NCBI GenBank assembly: GCA_016290875.1
Contig: JAEEVL010000003.1
Location: forward strand, 1-64,000
DNA from: Ruminococcus sp.
GTDB taxonomy: Bacteria > Bacillota > Clostridia > Oscillospirales > Ruminococcaceae
Length of the DNA stretch: 64,000 nucleotides
Direction of reading: 5' to 3'
Part shown: one piece after another, positions 50,982-60,590 of the stretch
How the letters are laid out: every line of letters begins with the position of its first letter
How positions within the stretch are numbered: the stretch's first letter is position 1
The notes under the pieces: model-generated
The model's database searches: none
Told to the model about the DNA's origin: nothing
The model's input: only the letters and a program-made list of their open reading frames with translations
Program-made: the position numbers and the translations under genes

Positions 50982-52250
50982 ATGAGTATGACAATGACGC
51001 AGAAGATACTTGCGGCTCACGCAGGACTTGACTCGGTACAGGCAGGACAGCTGATCCTCGCCGACCTCGACCTCGTCCTCGGCAACGACATAACGTCGCC
51101 GGTAGCTATCAAAGAGTTCGCAAAGCTCGGCATGGACAGCGTGTTCGACAAAAACAAGATCACAATGATAATGGATCATTTTGCTCCAAACAAGGACATA
51201 AAGGCTGCGGAGCAATGCAAGATGTGCCGTGATTTCTGCGGAGAAAAAGACATCACTCATTTCTATGACGTTGGTGAGATGGGCATAGAACACGCCCTTA
51301 TCCCCGAAAAAGGTCTCGCTACTGCCGGTGATCTCGTCATCGGAGCTGATTCCCACACCTGTACCTACGGCGCTCTCGGAGCTTTTTCAACAGGAGTCGG
51401 CTCGACCGATATGGCCTGCGGAATGGCTTCCGGCAAAGCATGGTTCAAGGTACCTGCCGCTATGAAGATAGAACTGACAGGCAGCCTCAGGAAATATGTT
51501 TCCGGCAAGGACGTAATTCTCCACATAATCGGCAGGACAGGTGTTGACGGAGCTCTTTACCGCTCTATGGAATTCACGGGAGACGGACTTGCTTCGCTCA
51601 GTATGGCTGACCGTCTCTGCATAGCAAATATGGCTATCGAAGCCGGTGCGAAGAACGGCATATTTGAAGTTGATGAAATAACTCTCGCATATCTGAAAGA
51701 ACACGGCGCAGCTGAACCGAAAGTCTATAAGGCTGACGCGGACGCTGTTTATGAGGAAGTCCTCACCGTTGACCTCTCTCAGATAGAGCCGACAGTAGCC
51801 TTTCCGCATCTTCCCGAAAACGCAAGGACTTTCGGTGAGATAGGCGACATAAAGATCAATCAGGTCGTTATCGGCTCCTGCACAAACGGCAGGCTCGAAG
51901 ACCTTATCGCCGCTGCAGAGATATTCAAGGGCAGAAAGGTAGCTAAGGGAGTCCGTGCTATAATCATTCCGGCTACGCAGAAAATATATCTCGATGCTAT
52001 GGAAATTGGACTGCTGAAAACATTCATCGAAAGCGGCGCAGTTGTTTCAACTCCTACCTGCGGACCATGTCTCGGAGGACATATGGGAATACTCGCTGCC
52101 GGCGAACGCGCAGTCACCACCACGAACCGAAACTTCGTCGGACGTATGGGCCACGTTGACTCCGAGGTATATCTCGCAAGTCCGGCAACTGCCGCAGCCT
52201 GCGCTGTTACAGGAAAAATAACAAGTCCGTGGGAGGTTATGGGCGTATGA
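50982..52250 (+). CDS. leuC: 3-isopropylmalate dehydratase large subunit
   Basis: An aconitase-family [4Fe-4S] enzyme that isomerises 2- to 3-isopropylmalate with LeuD. The 422-residue protein begins [20 protein letters not shown], has [20 protein letters not shown] near residue 125 and the cluster cysteines in [12 protein letters not shown] near 298 and [11 protein letters not shown] near 358. ATG 50982 gives the family length; the frame also opens at 50916, where TAATG overlaps the ilvD stop, but this adds 22 residues not found in the family. Its end overlaps leuD by 4 bp. Confidence 0.94.
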   Translation: MSMTMTQKILAAHAGLDSVQAGQLILADLDLVLGNDITSPVAIKEFAKLGMDSVFDKNKITMIMDHFAPNKDIKAAEQCKMCRDFCGEKDITHFYDVGEMGIEHALIPEKGLATAGDLVIGADSHTCTYGALGAFSTGVGSTDMACGMASGKAWFKVPAAMKIELTGSLRKYVSGKDVILHIIGRTGVDGALYRSMEFTGDGLASLSMADRLCIANMAIEAGAKNGIFEVDEITLAYLKEHGAAEPKVYKADADAVYEEVLTVDLSQIEPTVAFPHLPENARTFGEIGDIKINQVVIGSCTNGRLEDLIAAAEIFKGRKVAKGVRAIIIPATQKIYLDAMEIGLLKTFIESGAVVSTPTCGPCLGGHMGILAAGERAVTTTNRNFVGRMGHVDSEVYLASPATAAACAVTGKITSPWEVMGV

Positions 52251-52741
52251 AGTACACAGGAAATGTTATAAAATACGGCGACAACATCGACACAGACGTT
52301 ATCATACCTGCACGCTATCTAAATACCAGCGATCACAAGGAGCTCGCTTCACACTGTATGGAAGATATCGACAAGACCTTTGTATCCCGTGTGAATGAAG
52401 GTGATATTATCGTTGCCGGACAGAATTTCGGCTGCGGTTCTTCACGCGAACACGCTCCCATAGCCATAAAGGCAAGCGGTATCTCAGTGGTCATCGCAAA
52501 GAGCTTTGCGCGTATCTTCTACCGCAACGCCATAAACATCGGACTCGCTATCGTAGAGTGCCCCGAAGCCGCTGAGAACATCTCAGAGGGAGACAAAGTC
52601 GAGGCTGACCTCGATAACGGCATTATTCGCGACATAACGACCGGCAGGGAATTCCGCACGGAGCCTTTCCCGGAGTTTATACAGAATATCATCGAAAATG
52701 GAGGTCTCGTCCAGTCTGTTGCGAAGGGACTTATCCGCTGA
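52247..52741 (+). CDS. leuD: 3-isopropylmalate dehydratase small subunit
   Basis: A 164-residue swivel-domain partner of LeuC. It starts [20 protein letters not shown] and has the substrate-binding [19 protein letters not shown] near residue 60. The ATGA overlap with leuC implies coupled translation in a 1:1 complex. A lipoprotein gene follows after 14 bases. Confidence 0.95.
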   Translation: MKYTGNVIKYGDNIDTDVIIPARYLNTSDHKELASHCMEDIDKTFVSRVNEGDIIVAGQNFGCGSSREHAPIAIKASGISVVIAKSFARIFYRNAINIGLAIVECPEAAENISEGDKVEADLDNGIIRDITTGREFRTEPFPEFIQNIIENGGLVQSVAKGLIR

Positions 52742-52755
52742 CAAAGGAACTATAT

Positions 52756-53604
52756 ATGAAAAAGATGCTCTCTATCACTCTCACCGCACTCATACTAATG
52801 TGCTCAGCTTCCTGCGGCTCCGGATCTTCAAGTAAGCTTAGCCCGGAAGAAATATTCAAAAGGCAGGCAACCGAGAACGCTCAGGCTTATATCAGCGAAA
52901 AATACGGCTTCAGCGCAAAGGTGACCAACTGTAATCCAATAACTGACGAAACCTTTGATTTTCCCGTTGACTATACACCTACAGAAGACGCAAAGGTCTC
53001 GATGAAATATGATAATGAAGAATTTGCAGTTATCATAAGCGGCAAGGATAAAACGACCGAGGGCAGAGATTCATATCAATACTCAAAAATAAGCAATGAT
53101 GCTCACGATTTTATCAAGAATGAGTTAGGTGATCCGATAACCACAGTAACTCTCCCTTTTCAGGAACTTGACTCTTCACCGACAAACGTTTTTTTCAAGT
53201 CAAAAACAGAATATTACGACGGCAGTAATCTTGCCGATATGCTGTATCCTTATAATTTCTGCTGCATAGAACTATCAGACCGCGACCTTTCTGACGAGTC
53301 AGCTTACAAAAGTATTATCGACCTCTTCTCTAAGACCAACAAATACTTTGAGCTGTGCATTGTCTCCTACAAAGATGAAAACAGCTACAATACTCATCCG
53401 ATATACAATGCTTATGTTCACGAGGACGAAAAGAGCAGCTGCAGTAAGCTCAGCGAAGATGTATTCAAGGGTAACTCGGGTAAAATAAACAGCTACCGCC
53501 GCTACTTCGGTGACGGAACAAGCGAATACGTTACCTTTGACGAAGAACCTGCCAGCGAAACTGCTGATAGCAGCAACGTATCAGAAACAGAAACTATCTC
53601 ATAG
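52756..53604 (+). CDS. Lipoprotein of unknown function inside the leu cluster
   Basis: A 282-residue lipoprotein: [20 protein letters not shown] with lipobox SASC (Cys-20) and a Ser-rich linker, then a domain of about 240 residues with no recognised motif. It separates leuCD from leuB on the same strand, with AAAGGA before the ATG, so it is probably transcribed with the leucine genes. Nothing in the sequence links it to leucine; it may simply be a passenger. Base composition is somewhat more AT-rich than in the enzymes around it. Confidence 0.75.
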   Translation: MKKMLSITLTALILMCSASCGSGSSSKLSPEEIFKRQATENAQAYISEKYGFSAKVTNCNPITDETFDFPVDYTPTEDAKVSMKYDNEEFAVIISGKDKTTEGRDSYQYSKISNDAHDFIKNELGDPITTVTLPFQELDSSPTNVFFKSKTEYYDGSNLADMLYPYNFCCIELSDRDLSDESAYKSIIDLFSKTNKYFELCIVSYKDENSYNTHPIYNAYVHEDEKSSCSKLSEDVFKGNSGKINSYRRYFGDGTSEYVTFDEEPASETADSSNVSETETIS

Positions 53605-53674
53605 AATACTCAGAACTGACGGCACTAACAGCCATTTCAGTTCATTCAGATATAAACGAATACAGGAGGTGCAT

Positions 53675-54748
53675 ATGGAACTCAACATCGCTTTACTGCA
53701 CGGTGACGGCATAGGTCCTGAAATAGTAGACAGCGCCGCTGCGGTACTCGAAAAAACGGCATCTGAGTTCGGACACAAGATAAATTTTACACCATATCTC
53801 ATAGGCGGTGCGGCTATAAATGCCGTTGGCAAGCCTTTACCGCAGGAAACGATCAACGGCTGTCTTGCTTCTGACAGCGTGCTTCTCGGAGCTGTCGGCG
53901 GTCCCGAATGGGACGATCTCCCCGGAGACCAGCGCCCTGAAAAAGCTCTGCTCGGTATAAGAGAAGCTCTCGGACTCTACACTAATCTCCGCCCTGCTAA
54001 ACTCTATCCGGCACTCAGGAGCGCTTCTCCGCTCAAGGCCGAGATAGTCGGTGACGGATTTGACATAATGATAGTCCGCGAGCTCACAGGGGGGATTTAC
54101 TTCGGTGACAGGGGCTTCCGTGAAGGAAGATACGGTCAGGAAGCCTATGATACCGAAGCTTACAGCGTTACAGAGATTGAGCGCATCGGGCGTGTTGCCT
54201 TTGAAGCAACTATGAAGCGTGGAAAGCGGCTTTGCAGTATTGACAAGGCGAACGTACTTGAATCCTCGCGTCTCTGGAGAAAGACAATGCACACTCTCGC
54301 AGAAAAATACCCTGAGGTACAGTACAGCGATATGTTCGTAGATAACGCAGCGATGCAGCTTGTCCGCGATCCGAAGCAGTTTGACGTTATCGTTACATCG
54401 AATATGTTCGGCGACATACTCTCAGACGAAGCCTCACAGATAACAGGCTCGATAGGTATGCTCGCAAGTGCTTCTCTCGGTGACGGAAAGCGCGGTATGT
54501 ACGAACCTATCCACGGTTCTGCACCGGACATCGCCGGTCAGAACAAGGCAAACCCCATAGCAACTATCCTTTCAGGAGCTATGATGCTCCGCTATTCATT
54601 CGGCCTTGCAGAAGAGGCTGATCGCATTGAAAAAGCGGTGAACAAAGTGCTCGAAGCAGGATGGCGCACCGCAGATATCATCGGCAGCAGCGAGAGAACG
54701 CCCCTTACCTGCACCGAAATGACAGAAAAAATAATCGAGGTACTATAA
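53675..54748 (+). CDS. leuB: 3-isopropylmalate dehydrogenase
   Basis: Oxidatively decarboxylates 3-isopropylmalate with NAD. The 357-residue protein has [14 protein letters not shown] at the start, the substrate Arg/Arg region [14 protein letters not shown] near 96-110 with the general-base Tyr in GGIYFGDRG near 139, and the metal and NAD motifs [20 protein letters not shown] near 240 and [12 protein letters not shown] near 278. ATG 53675 stands behind AGGAGG. It completes the leucine branch in the cluster. Confidence 0.95.
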   Translation: MELNIALLHGDGIGPEIVDSAAAVLEKTASEFGHKINFTPYLIGGAAINAVGKPLPQETINGCLASDSVLLGAVGGPEWDDLPGDQRPEKALLGIREALGLYTNLRPAKLYPALRSASPLKAEIVGDGFDIMIVRELTGGIYFGDRGFREGRYGQEAYDTEAYSVTEIERIGRVAFEATMKRGKRLCSIDKANVLESSRLWRKTMHTLAEKYPEVQYSDMFVDNAAMQLVRDPKQFDVIVTSNMFGDILSDEASQITGSIGMLASASLGDGKRGMYEPIHGSAPDIAGQNKANPIATILSGAMMLRYSFGLAEEADRIEKAVNKVLEAGWRTADIIGSSERTPLTCTEMTEKIIEVL

Positions 54749-54749
54749 T

Positions 54750-55955
54750 ATGAATTCTAAACTATTAAGACTATGCCGCAGCCGTGATCTGGTCGCAATT
54801 TTCAGAGGACTCGCTCAGGATGATGTATTCGACAAGCTTATGATATTGCTTGGTTCTGACAAGAGATACCTTTCCAACTATTTTGCAGATTATTCCGACT
54901 TCGTGACCGAGCTGTACAGCCACAACACAGCAGACCTTACCAAGTACATACTCCAGATCGCTATGGAGGATGAAAACGTTTTCATCAAAGAAGCCGCAAG
55001 CGGCTGTATACCTCCCCATGAGATGCAGGAGTGTCTCGTAAACGAACTGCTCTTCCTCCAGGAAGTGTCACAGCTCACTCCGGCAGACTTTATGGCAGGC
55101 GTTGAATATGACGGATATATCCCACAGTGGACCACATCAAAGGCAGACTTTGTAGAGAGCTACAAGCAGCGCCTTATGACAGTTGCAAACGTCGGTTACG
55201 GCAAGTGGACAAAGTCAAATATGTTCATCTTCCGCGACGGTATCTTCCCTGTAAAGCATCCCGATACACAGAAGCTCTCCGAGCTCTTCGGCTACGAGGC
55301 ACAGCGCAAGGCTATCGTTGACAATACTCTCGCTCTCCTTGACGGCAAGCCTGCCCTCAACGCTCTCCTTTACGGTGACGCAGGCACAGGAAAATCTTCG
55401 ACAGTCAAGGCTGTTGCCAACGAATACGCTGACAGCGGTCTCCGTCTAATCGAGATCTCAAAGGAACAGCTCCGCGAGATACCCGGCATTATCGATGAGA
55501 TAAGCCGCAATCCGCTCAAATTCATCATATTCATCGACGACCTCTCATTTGTTGAGGGCGAGGACTGCTTCGGCTCACTCAAGGCCATACTTGAAGGCTC
55601 AGCCGCAGCGCGTTCACGCAATATGGTCATCTATGCTACCAGCAACCGCCGCCACCTTGTAAAGGAAAAATTCTCAGACCGAGAGGGCGACGATATCCAC
55701 CGCAACGATACAATGCAGGAGACTCTCTCTCTGTCTTCACGTTTCGGACTCAGAGTAAACTTCAACCGTCCTGACAAGAAGGAATACATAATGATAGCGT
55801 CCAAGCTCGCTAAACTCAACGAACTTGATATGAAGGAAGAGGAGCTCGCTGAAAAGGCAGAGCAGTTCGCTCTGTCATCAGGCAACGGACGTTCACCAAG
55901 AACAGCAAAGCAGTTCATACATCAGGTTATAAACAATATCCAGGATCAGACCTGA
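54750..55955 (+). CDS. DUF815-family AAA+ ATPase
   Basis: A 401-residue protein with a helical N-terminal half and an AAA+ module from about residue 185: Walker A LYGDAGTGKSSTVKAVANEY near 206, Walker B FIIFIDDLSF near 256 and sensor region VIYATSNRRHLVKEKF near 292. It matches the DUF815 family of unknown function. It starts one base after the leuB stop, so it is probably part of the same transcript. No link to amino acid synthesis is evident. Confidence 0.85.
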   Translation: MNSKLLRLCRSRDLVAIFRGLAQDDVFDKLMILLGSDKRYLSNYFADYSDFVTELYSHNTADLTKYILQIAMEDENVFIKEAASGCIPPHEMQECLVNELLFLQEVSQLTPADFMAGVEYDGYIPQWTTSKADFVESYKQRLMTVANVGYGKWTKSNMFIFRDGIFPVKHPDTQKLSELFGYEAQRKAIVDNTLALLDGKPALNALLYGDAGTGKSSTVKAVANEYADSGLRLIEISKEQLREIPGIIDEISRNPLKFIIFIDDLSFVEGEDCFGSLKAILEGSAAARSRNMVIYATSNRRHLVKEKFSDREGDDIHRNDTMQETLSLSSRFGLRVNFNRPDKKEYIMIASKLAKLNELDMKEEELAEKAEQFALSSGNGRSPRTAKQFIHQVINNIQDQT

Positions 55956-55979
55956 TAATTCACCAACAGGAGGATACAT

Positions 55980-56357
55980 ATGATAAAAATACACACTGAA
56001 AAGGCTCCGGCAGCTGTCGGCCCTTACTCACAGGCGATCGTTTCAAACGGAATGGTTTACACCAGCGGTCAGATAGCAATTGATCCGGTAACTAATACTG
56101 TTACTGCACAGACGATAGAGGAACAGACAGAGCAGATCATGAAGAACCTCGGCGAAGTCCTCAGAACAGCAGGCTCTTCATTTGAAAAAGCTGTAAAGAC
56201 CACCTGTTTCCTCGCAGATATGAACGATTTTGCTGCTTTCAACGAGATATACGGCAAATACTTCACAAGCCTTCCGGCAAGAAGCTGTGTAGCCGTAAAA
56301 ACTCTCCCCAAGGGAGTCCTCGCAGAAGTTGAAGTCATCGCTGAGAGTGTTCTCTGA
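55980..56357 (+). CDS. ridA: RidA-family 2-iminobutanoate/2-iminopropanoate deaminase
   Basis: A 125-residue YjgF/RidA protein: APAAVGPYSQAIVSNGMVYTSGQI at the start and the key arginine in LPARSCVAVKTLPKG near residue 103. RidA hydrolyses reactive enamines and imines released by PLP enzymes such as threonine dehydratase, and so protects branched-chain synthesis. Its position after the ilv-leu genes fits this. AGGAGG precedes the ATG. Confidence 0.94.
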   Translation: MIKIHTEKAPAAVGPYSQAIVSNGMVYTSGQIAIDPVTNTVTAQTIEEQTEQIMKNLGEVLRTAGSSFEKAVKTTCFLADMNDFAAFNEIYGKYFTSLPARSCVAVKTLPKGVLAEVEVIAESVL

Positions 56358-56381
56358 GCTGAATATCCAAAGGAGTAATCT

Positions 56382-57314
56382 ATGACAGTACGTGAATTGC
56401 AGGACAAGATCCTGAAATTGAAAAAAGGAACAAACACCGCCATTCTCGCTCATTGCTACCAGGCAAGAGAGATAACCGAGATCGCTGATTTCGTGGGCGA
56501 CAGCTACAAGCTCAGCGTTGACGCAAAGGGCGTGGACGCTGACAATATACTCTTCTGCGGAGTACACTTCATGGCTGAGACAGCTAAGATACTCTCACCG
56601 CAGAAGCACGTTTACCTTGCAAACAGGAACGCAGGCTGTCCTATGGCAGAGCAGATGGAGCCCGAAATGATAGGAGCCCTGAAAGCTGCCGAGCCAGACA
56701 GAAAGGTCATCGCATATATCAACACTACCGCTGCATTAAAGACAGTATGCGACGTATGCGTTACCTCCTCGAGTGCACTCAAAATAGTCAAGGCTATTGA
56801 CAGTGACAAGCTGCTCTTTATCCCCGACTGCAATCTCGGCGACTATGTTAAGAAGAACTGTCCCGAAAAGGACATAAAGCTCCTCAACGGCGGCTGTCCT
56901 ACTCATGCAAGACTCACAGTCAGGGAAGTCAAGGCTGCGAAGGAAGCTCACCCGAACGCACTCTTCCTTGTACATCCCGAGTGTACCCCCGATGTTGTAG
57001 CTCTTGCCGACTATGTAGGCTCAACAACAGGTATCATGGACTACGCAAAGAAGTCCGATGCAAACGAGTTCATCATTGGAACAGAGACTTCTATCGCCGA
57101 ACACCTCCAGTATGACTGCCCTGAGAAGAAATACTATCCTGTTACAAAGGACATCGTCTGTCATAATATGAAGCTCACAACGCTGCCCGATATATACAAT
57201 TCGCTTCTCGCGATCAGTGGTCAGGGCGGCGAAGCTTTCGAGATAGAAATGGACGACAAGCTCATAACTGACGCAAGAAAATGTATAGATGAAATGATAA
57301 GGCTGGGCGGCTGA
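56382..57314 (+). CDS. nadA: Quinolinate synthase
   Basis: A [4Fe-4S] enzyme that condenses iminoaspartate with dihydroxyacetone phosphate to quinolinate in NAD synthesis. The 310-residue protein has LAHCYQAREITEIADFVGDS near residue 22, cluster cysteine candidates in FCGVHFMAETAK near 83, and further conserved Cys in LNGGCPTHARLTV near 168 and the C-terminal third. nadB and nadC are not in the window. It lies one base upstream of hydE. Confidence 0.93.
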   Translation: MTVRELQDKILKLKKGTNTAILAHCYQAREITEIADFVGDSYKLSVDAKGVDADNILFCGVHFMAETAKILSPQKHVYLANRNAGCPMAEQMEPEMIGALKAAEPDRKVIAYINTTAALKTVCDVCVTSSSALKIVKAIDSDKLLFIPDCNLGDYVKKNCPEKDIKLLNGGCPTHARLTVREVKAAKEAHPNALFLVHPECTPDVVALADYVGSTTGIMDYAKKSDANEFIIGTETSIAEHLQYDCPEKKYYPVTKDIVCHNMKLTTLPDIYNSLLAISGQGGEAFEIEMDDKLITDARKCIDEMIRLGG

Positions 57315-57315
57315 T

Positions 57316-58365
57316 ATGTCAGGACTCGCAGAAAAGCTCTATCTTAACGGAGATCTCAATGATGAAGAACTCCGCTCACTTATCACCTCTGAGGAAGCGG
57401 AAGAGGCTGATATACTGAAAAAGCGTGCAGACGAAGTACGCCGGAAATATTACGGCGACAAGGTCTTTCTCCGCGGACTTATCGAGATCTCTTCCTACTG
57501 CAAAAACGACTGCCTGTACTGCGGTATCCGCCGCAGCAACAAGGACGCTGACCGCTACCGCCTCAGCCGTGAGGACATCCTCGCCTGCTGTGAAAACGGC
57601 TACGAGCTCGGCTTCCACACATTCGTAATGCAGGGCGGTGAGGACTCATTCTTCACTGACGACTATATGGTCGAGATCATATCGGAAATACGCAGCCGTT
57701 ACCCGGACTGCGCCATAACGCTCTCACTCGGAGAACGTTCACGCGAAAGCTACAAGCGTATGAAAGAAGCCGGTGCTGACCGTTATCTTCTGCGCCACGA
57801 AGCGGCTGACGAGGAGCTCTACACAAAGCTCCACCCGTCTGAACTCAGCCTGAAAAACCGAAAAGAGTGCCTTTTCACTCTCCGTGAGCTCGGCTATCAG
57901 GTAGGCGCAGGCTTTATGGTCGGAGCACCTTTCCAGACTGTTGACAGCCTTATCGCTGATCTGAGATTTCTTCAGGAACTGAAGCCGCATATGATAGGCA
58001 TAGGACCGTTTATCCCACATCACAGCACACCTTTTGCCGATGAAAAAGGCGGCACTCTCGAACTGACGCTGAGACTTCTCGGCATACTCAGACTGATGTT
58101 CCCACAGGTACTTCTTCCGGCTACGACAGCTCTCGGAACTGTCGCTCCAAACGGCAGAGAGCTCGGACTCATGACCGGCTGTAATGTCGTTATGCCGAAC
58201 CTTTCTCCGGTAAGAGTCAGAAAGAAGTACGACCTCTACGACAACAAGATATGCACCGGCGAGGAAGCTGCCGAGTGCCGCGGATGTCTGCAAAGGCGCA
58301 TAGAATCCGCCGGATATACCGTTGCCAATGAGCGCGGAGATCATTTTTCAATTCAGAATCAATAA
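57316..58365 (+). CDS. hydE: [FeFe]-hydrogenase maturation radical SAM protein HydE
   Basis: A 349-residue radical SAM enzyme that helps to build the hydrogenase H-cluster. The SAM cluster motif CKNDCLYCGIR (CX3CX2C) lies near residue 63. HydE-like accessory cysteines are visible near the C-terminus (ICTGEEAAECRGC). HydF, HydG and a hydrogenase are not in the window, so they must be elsewhere if the pathway is complete. PylB and other relatives are alternatives, but the accessory cluster favours HydE. It is one base after nadA. Confidence 0.85.
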   Translation: MSGLAEKLYLNGDLNDEELRSLITSEEAEEADILKKRADEVRRKYYGDKVFLRGLIEISSYCKNDCLYCGIRRSNKDADRYRLSREDILACCENGYELGFHTFVMQGGEDSFFTDDYMVEIISEIRSRYPDCAITLSLGERSRESYKRMKEAGADRYLLRHEAADEELYTKLHPSELSLKNRKECLFTLRELGYQVGAGFMVGAPFQTVDSLIADLRFLQELKPHMIGIGPFIPHHSTPFADEKGGTLELTLRLLGILRLMFPQVLLPATTALGTVAPNGRELGLMTGCNVVMPNLSPVRVRKKYDLYDNKICTGEEAAECRGCLQRRIESAGYTVANERGDHFSIQNQ

Positions 58366-58381
58366 CCGACAGGAGTTTAAT

Positions 58382-59320
58382 ATGAAAGTACGTTTTCACC
58401 TGCCCGATTTCTCGGGGAATTTCAAGCTGAACCTCTTATTCGCTGATATGCTGCAGAATCGTCCGGACTTCTTCCGCGAGGGCGTTGAGATAGCATCGTT
58501 CTACGGAGTTTTCCCGCCCTGTCTCTGGAACGGCGGAAGAACTCAGGGTGGCTTTACCGACAAGAACTTCATCAAGGCTGTCATCAAGACATTCAACGAC
58601 CGCGGCATACCGCTCCGCTATACATTCACGAATATGATGCTGGAGAAGAAGCACCTTGCCGATGAACGCTGCAATATGATACTCAATCTCTCAAACAACG
58701 GTCTCAACGAAGCTATCGTTGCTTCACCGGTGCTCGAAGAATATATCCGCCGCAATTTCCCGAAGTACAAACTGACAAGCTCGACCTGCAAGCGTCTTAA
58801 CACTGAAGAAGCTCTCCTTGCCGAGCTTGAAAAGGATTACAGCATAGTCGTTATCGACTACGACCTCAACAACAAGTTCGACATACTCGAAAAACTGCCG
58901 CGCAAGAAGGATATAGAGTTTCTCGTTAATGCCTGCTGTGAACCCGAATGTCCGCGCAGACTTGAACACTATAAGTCTATCGGCGAACAGCAGATAGCTT
59001 ATTGTACTCATATCAAGAAGTACCCGAATCTCCCGTTCGATATAGAAAAACATGATCCGCAGAACTTCCGCAACTGCCCTTTCTCGCAGAGAGGTATCTT
59101 CGACATCCGCGGACTCAAAACTCATATCACTCCCGATGATATATGGGATAAATATGTGCCCATGGGCTTCGAGCAGTTCAAGATCGAGGGCAGAACAGCA
59201 AGTCCGCTCAATGTTGCCGAGACATATATGTACTATATGGCTAAGCCGGAACGCCGCGACGAAGCACGTTTCTTCCTCCTCAAAGCTATGGAAAACACCG
59301 GTGCACTCAAGTTCAACTGA
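58382..59320 (+). CDS. Cysteine-rich U32-like protein, possible Fe-S cluster
   Basis: A 312-residue protein with an alternating alpha/beta (TIM-barrel-like) pattern. Features recalling peptidase U32-like proteins are LNLSNNGLNEAIVASPVL near residue 101, VVIDYDLNN near 156, VNACCEPECPRR (182-193) and FKIEGRTASPLN near 266. Cys-185/186, 190, 208 and 232 are spaced much like the four cluster ligands of UbiU/UbiV-type U32 proteins, so a [4Fe-4S] site is plausible. The classical U32 signature is absent. It follows hydE by 16 bases and has AGGAG before the ATG, suggesting a role with the iron-sulfur proteins upstream. Confidence 0.6.
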   Translation: MKVRFHLPDFSGNFKLNLLFADMLQNRPDFFREGVEIASFYGVFPPCLWNGGRTQGGFTDKNFIKAVIKTFNDRGIPLRYTFTNMMLEKKHLADERCNMILNLSNNGLNEAIVASPVLEEYIRRNFPKYKLTSSTCKRLNTEEALLAELEKDYSIVVIDYDLNNKFDILEKLPRKKDIEFLVNACCEPECPRRLEHYKSIGEQQIAYCTHIKKYPNLPFDIEKHDPQNFRNCPFSQRGIFDIRGLKTHITPDDIWDKYVPMGFEQFKIEGRTASPLNVAETYMYYMAKPERRDEARFFLLKAMENTGALKFN

Positions 59321-59364
59321 TATATCCCGGACCTCTTTCTCAAAGACTTTTTCCACAGAATTAT

Positions 59365-59408
59365 ACTGTCCCTGTCAGGAATCAATGACAGGGGCAGTTT
59401 TGTTTTTC
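59365..59408. terminator. Terminator between convergent genes
   Basis: ACTGTCCCTGTCA (59365-59377) and TGACAGGGGCAGT form a 13-bp stem (one wobble pair), followed by TTTGTTTTT on the plus strand. It ends the long leu-nad-hyd transcript. Confidence 0.88.
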
Positions 59409-60457
59409 TACCGTGTTATTTCACAGCCCGGATAGTAATGCTTTAAGATTTCCTGCCAGCTTCTGCCGCCGTCCGCCATCGAATCCGCGCCGTACTGGCT
59501 CATACCTACTCCGTGACCATAGCCGCGTGTTGTAAACACGACTTCGTTTTCCGAATATCTAACCTCAAAGCAGGCTGAACGCAGAGCAAGCGCAGATCTC
59601 AGCTCGCCGCCTGTGGCTTCTCTGTCGCCTGCCTGTGCACGGAGAACTGTTCCGGAGTCTGATACATCAAGCACCTTTACCCACTCCGACATATCTTCGC
59701 CGAGAGTTATTCCCGGGAACGCTGTTTCGAGAGCATACCTCAGCGAATCAGCATTGAAATGCTTCTGATCCGTGTATTTAGGCGCTGAAATATCACAGCT
59801 GCTGTCTACAGGGACGAGATAATCCACAGCGGTTCCCCACGCATTTTCGGCACTCTCGGTCTTTCCGGGCGACATAGAATGAAAAGCAGCTATTGCAGGC
59901 TCGTCCTCATAAGTGAGTATGTACGGCAGAACTTCATCGACCGCATTTGTTACCCTGGCGTAACTCTCATTGAACTTGTCCCCATAGAATTTCTCGGTCT
60001 GTTCGCGGGTAAAATAGCCCTGATACTTCGAGGTATCATTTGAGAAATCCGCTCCTTTTAGTTCCTCTGTCGGAGAAGAGCGTTCTCTTTTTCTCTGCCG
60101 TTCAGCGTAAGTGTGAGCGGCAACAGCCTGCGCTTTGAGAGCTTCCTCAGAAAAATCCGCGGGCATTTCGGCACATACAGCTCCTATGACATAATCACGC
60201 ACCGGCAATTCCATGATATATCCCGTCGCAGAATCAAGGACTTTGTAAGGCTCATCCGTGAACTCCGCCGCTGCTTCAGCTTCTTCGGTGACAGCTTCTG
60301 AAACTTCAGCCGGCAGTGATGTTTTCTCCGCTTCTGTGTCCTCTTCCTGTGAAACCACTGTATCAGGCTGACTTTTTTCCGCAATATAGACCGTAACAGC
60401 CGGTGCTGCCGCTATGGAAGCCGCCATAAACAGAACCGCTGCAAAATAATTTTTCAT
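59408..60457 (-). CDS. spoIID: Stage II sporulation protein D (SpoIID/LytB domain)
   Basis: A 349-residue membrane-anchored lytic transglycosylase used in engulfment. After an N-terminal helix (about 4-25) and an acidic linker, the SpoIID domain starts at RDYVIGAVCAEMPADFSEEA near 95. The catalytic Glu corresponds to the AEMP glutamate; Cys in PVDSSCDIS near 220 and the C-terminal GYGHGVGMSQYGA near 315 are also typical. ATG 60457 follows GGAGGG. It is divergent from the citrate synthase gene. Confidence 0.9.
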   Translation of the reverse strand: MKNYFAAVLFMAASIAAAPAVTVYIAEKSQPDTVVSQEEDTEAEKTSLPAEVSEAVTEEAEAAAEFTDEPYKVLDSATGYIMELPVRDYVIGAVCAEMPADFSEEALKAQAVAAHTYAERQRKRERSSPTEELKGADFSNDTSKYQGYFTREQTEKFYGDKFNESYARVTNAVDEVLPYILTYEDEPAIAAFHSMSPGKTESAENAWGTAVDYLVPVDSSCDISAPKYTDQKHFNADSLRYALETAFPGITLGEDMSEWVKVLDVSDSGTVLRAQAGDREATGGELRSALALRSACFEVRYSENEVVFTTRGYGHGVGMSQYGADSMADGGRSWQEILKHYYPGCEITR

Positions 60458-60527
60458 ATGCTTTCCCTCCTGCAAGTTGTTTTCTTCTCTGACGTTCAGC
60501 TTTACGCCGTTCTGCGCTAAATAATAT

Positions 60528-60556
60528 TTGACATTACGCCGGAAATGGTGTATAAT
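60528..60556 (+). promoter_or_regulatory. Promoter for citrate synthase
   Basis: Perfect TTGACA (60528-60533) and TATAAT (60551-60556) with a 17-bp spacer. Confidence 0.9.
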
Positions 60557-60590
60557 TAGTAGTGTATATTTTCAAAGGAGCGTGATTAAG

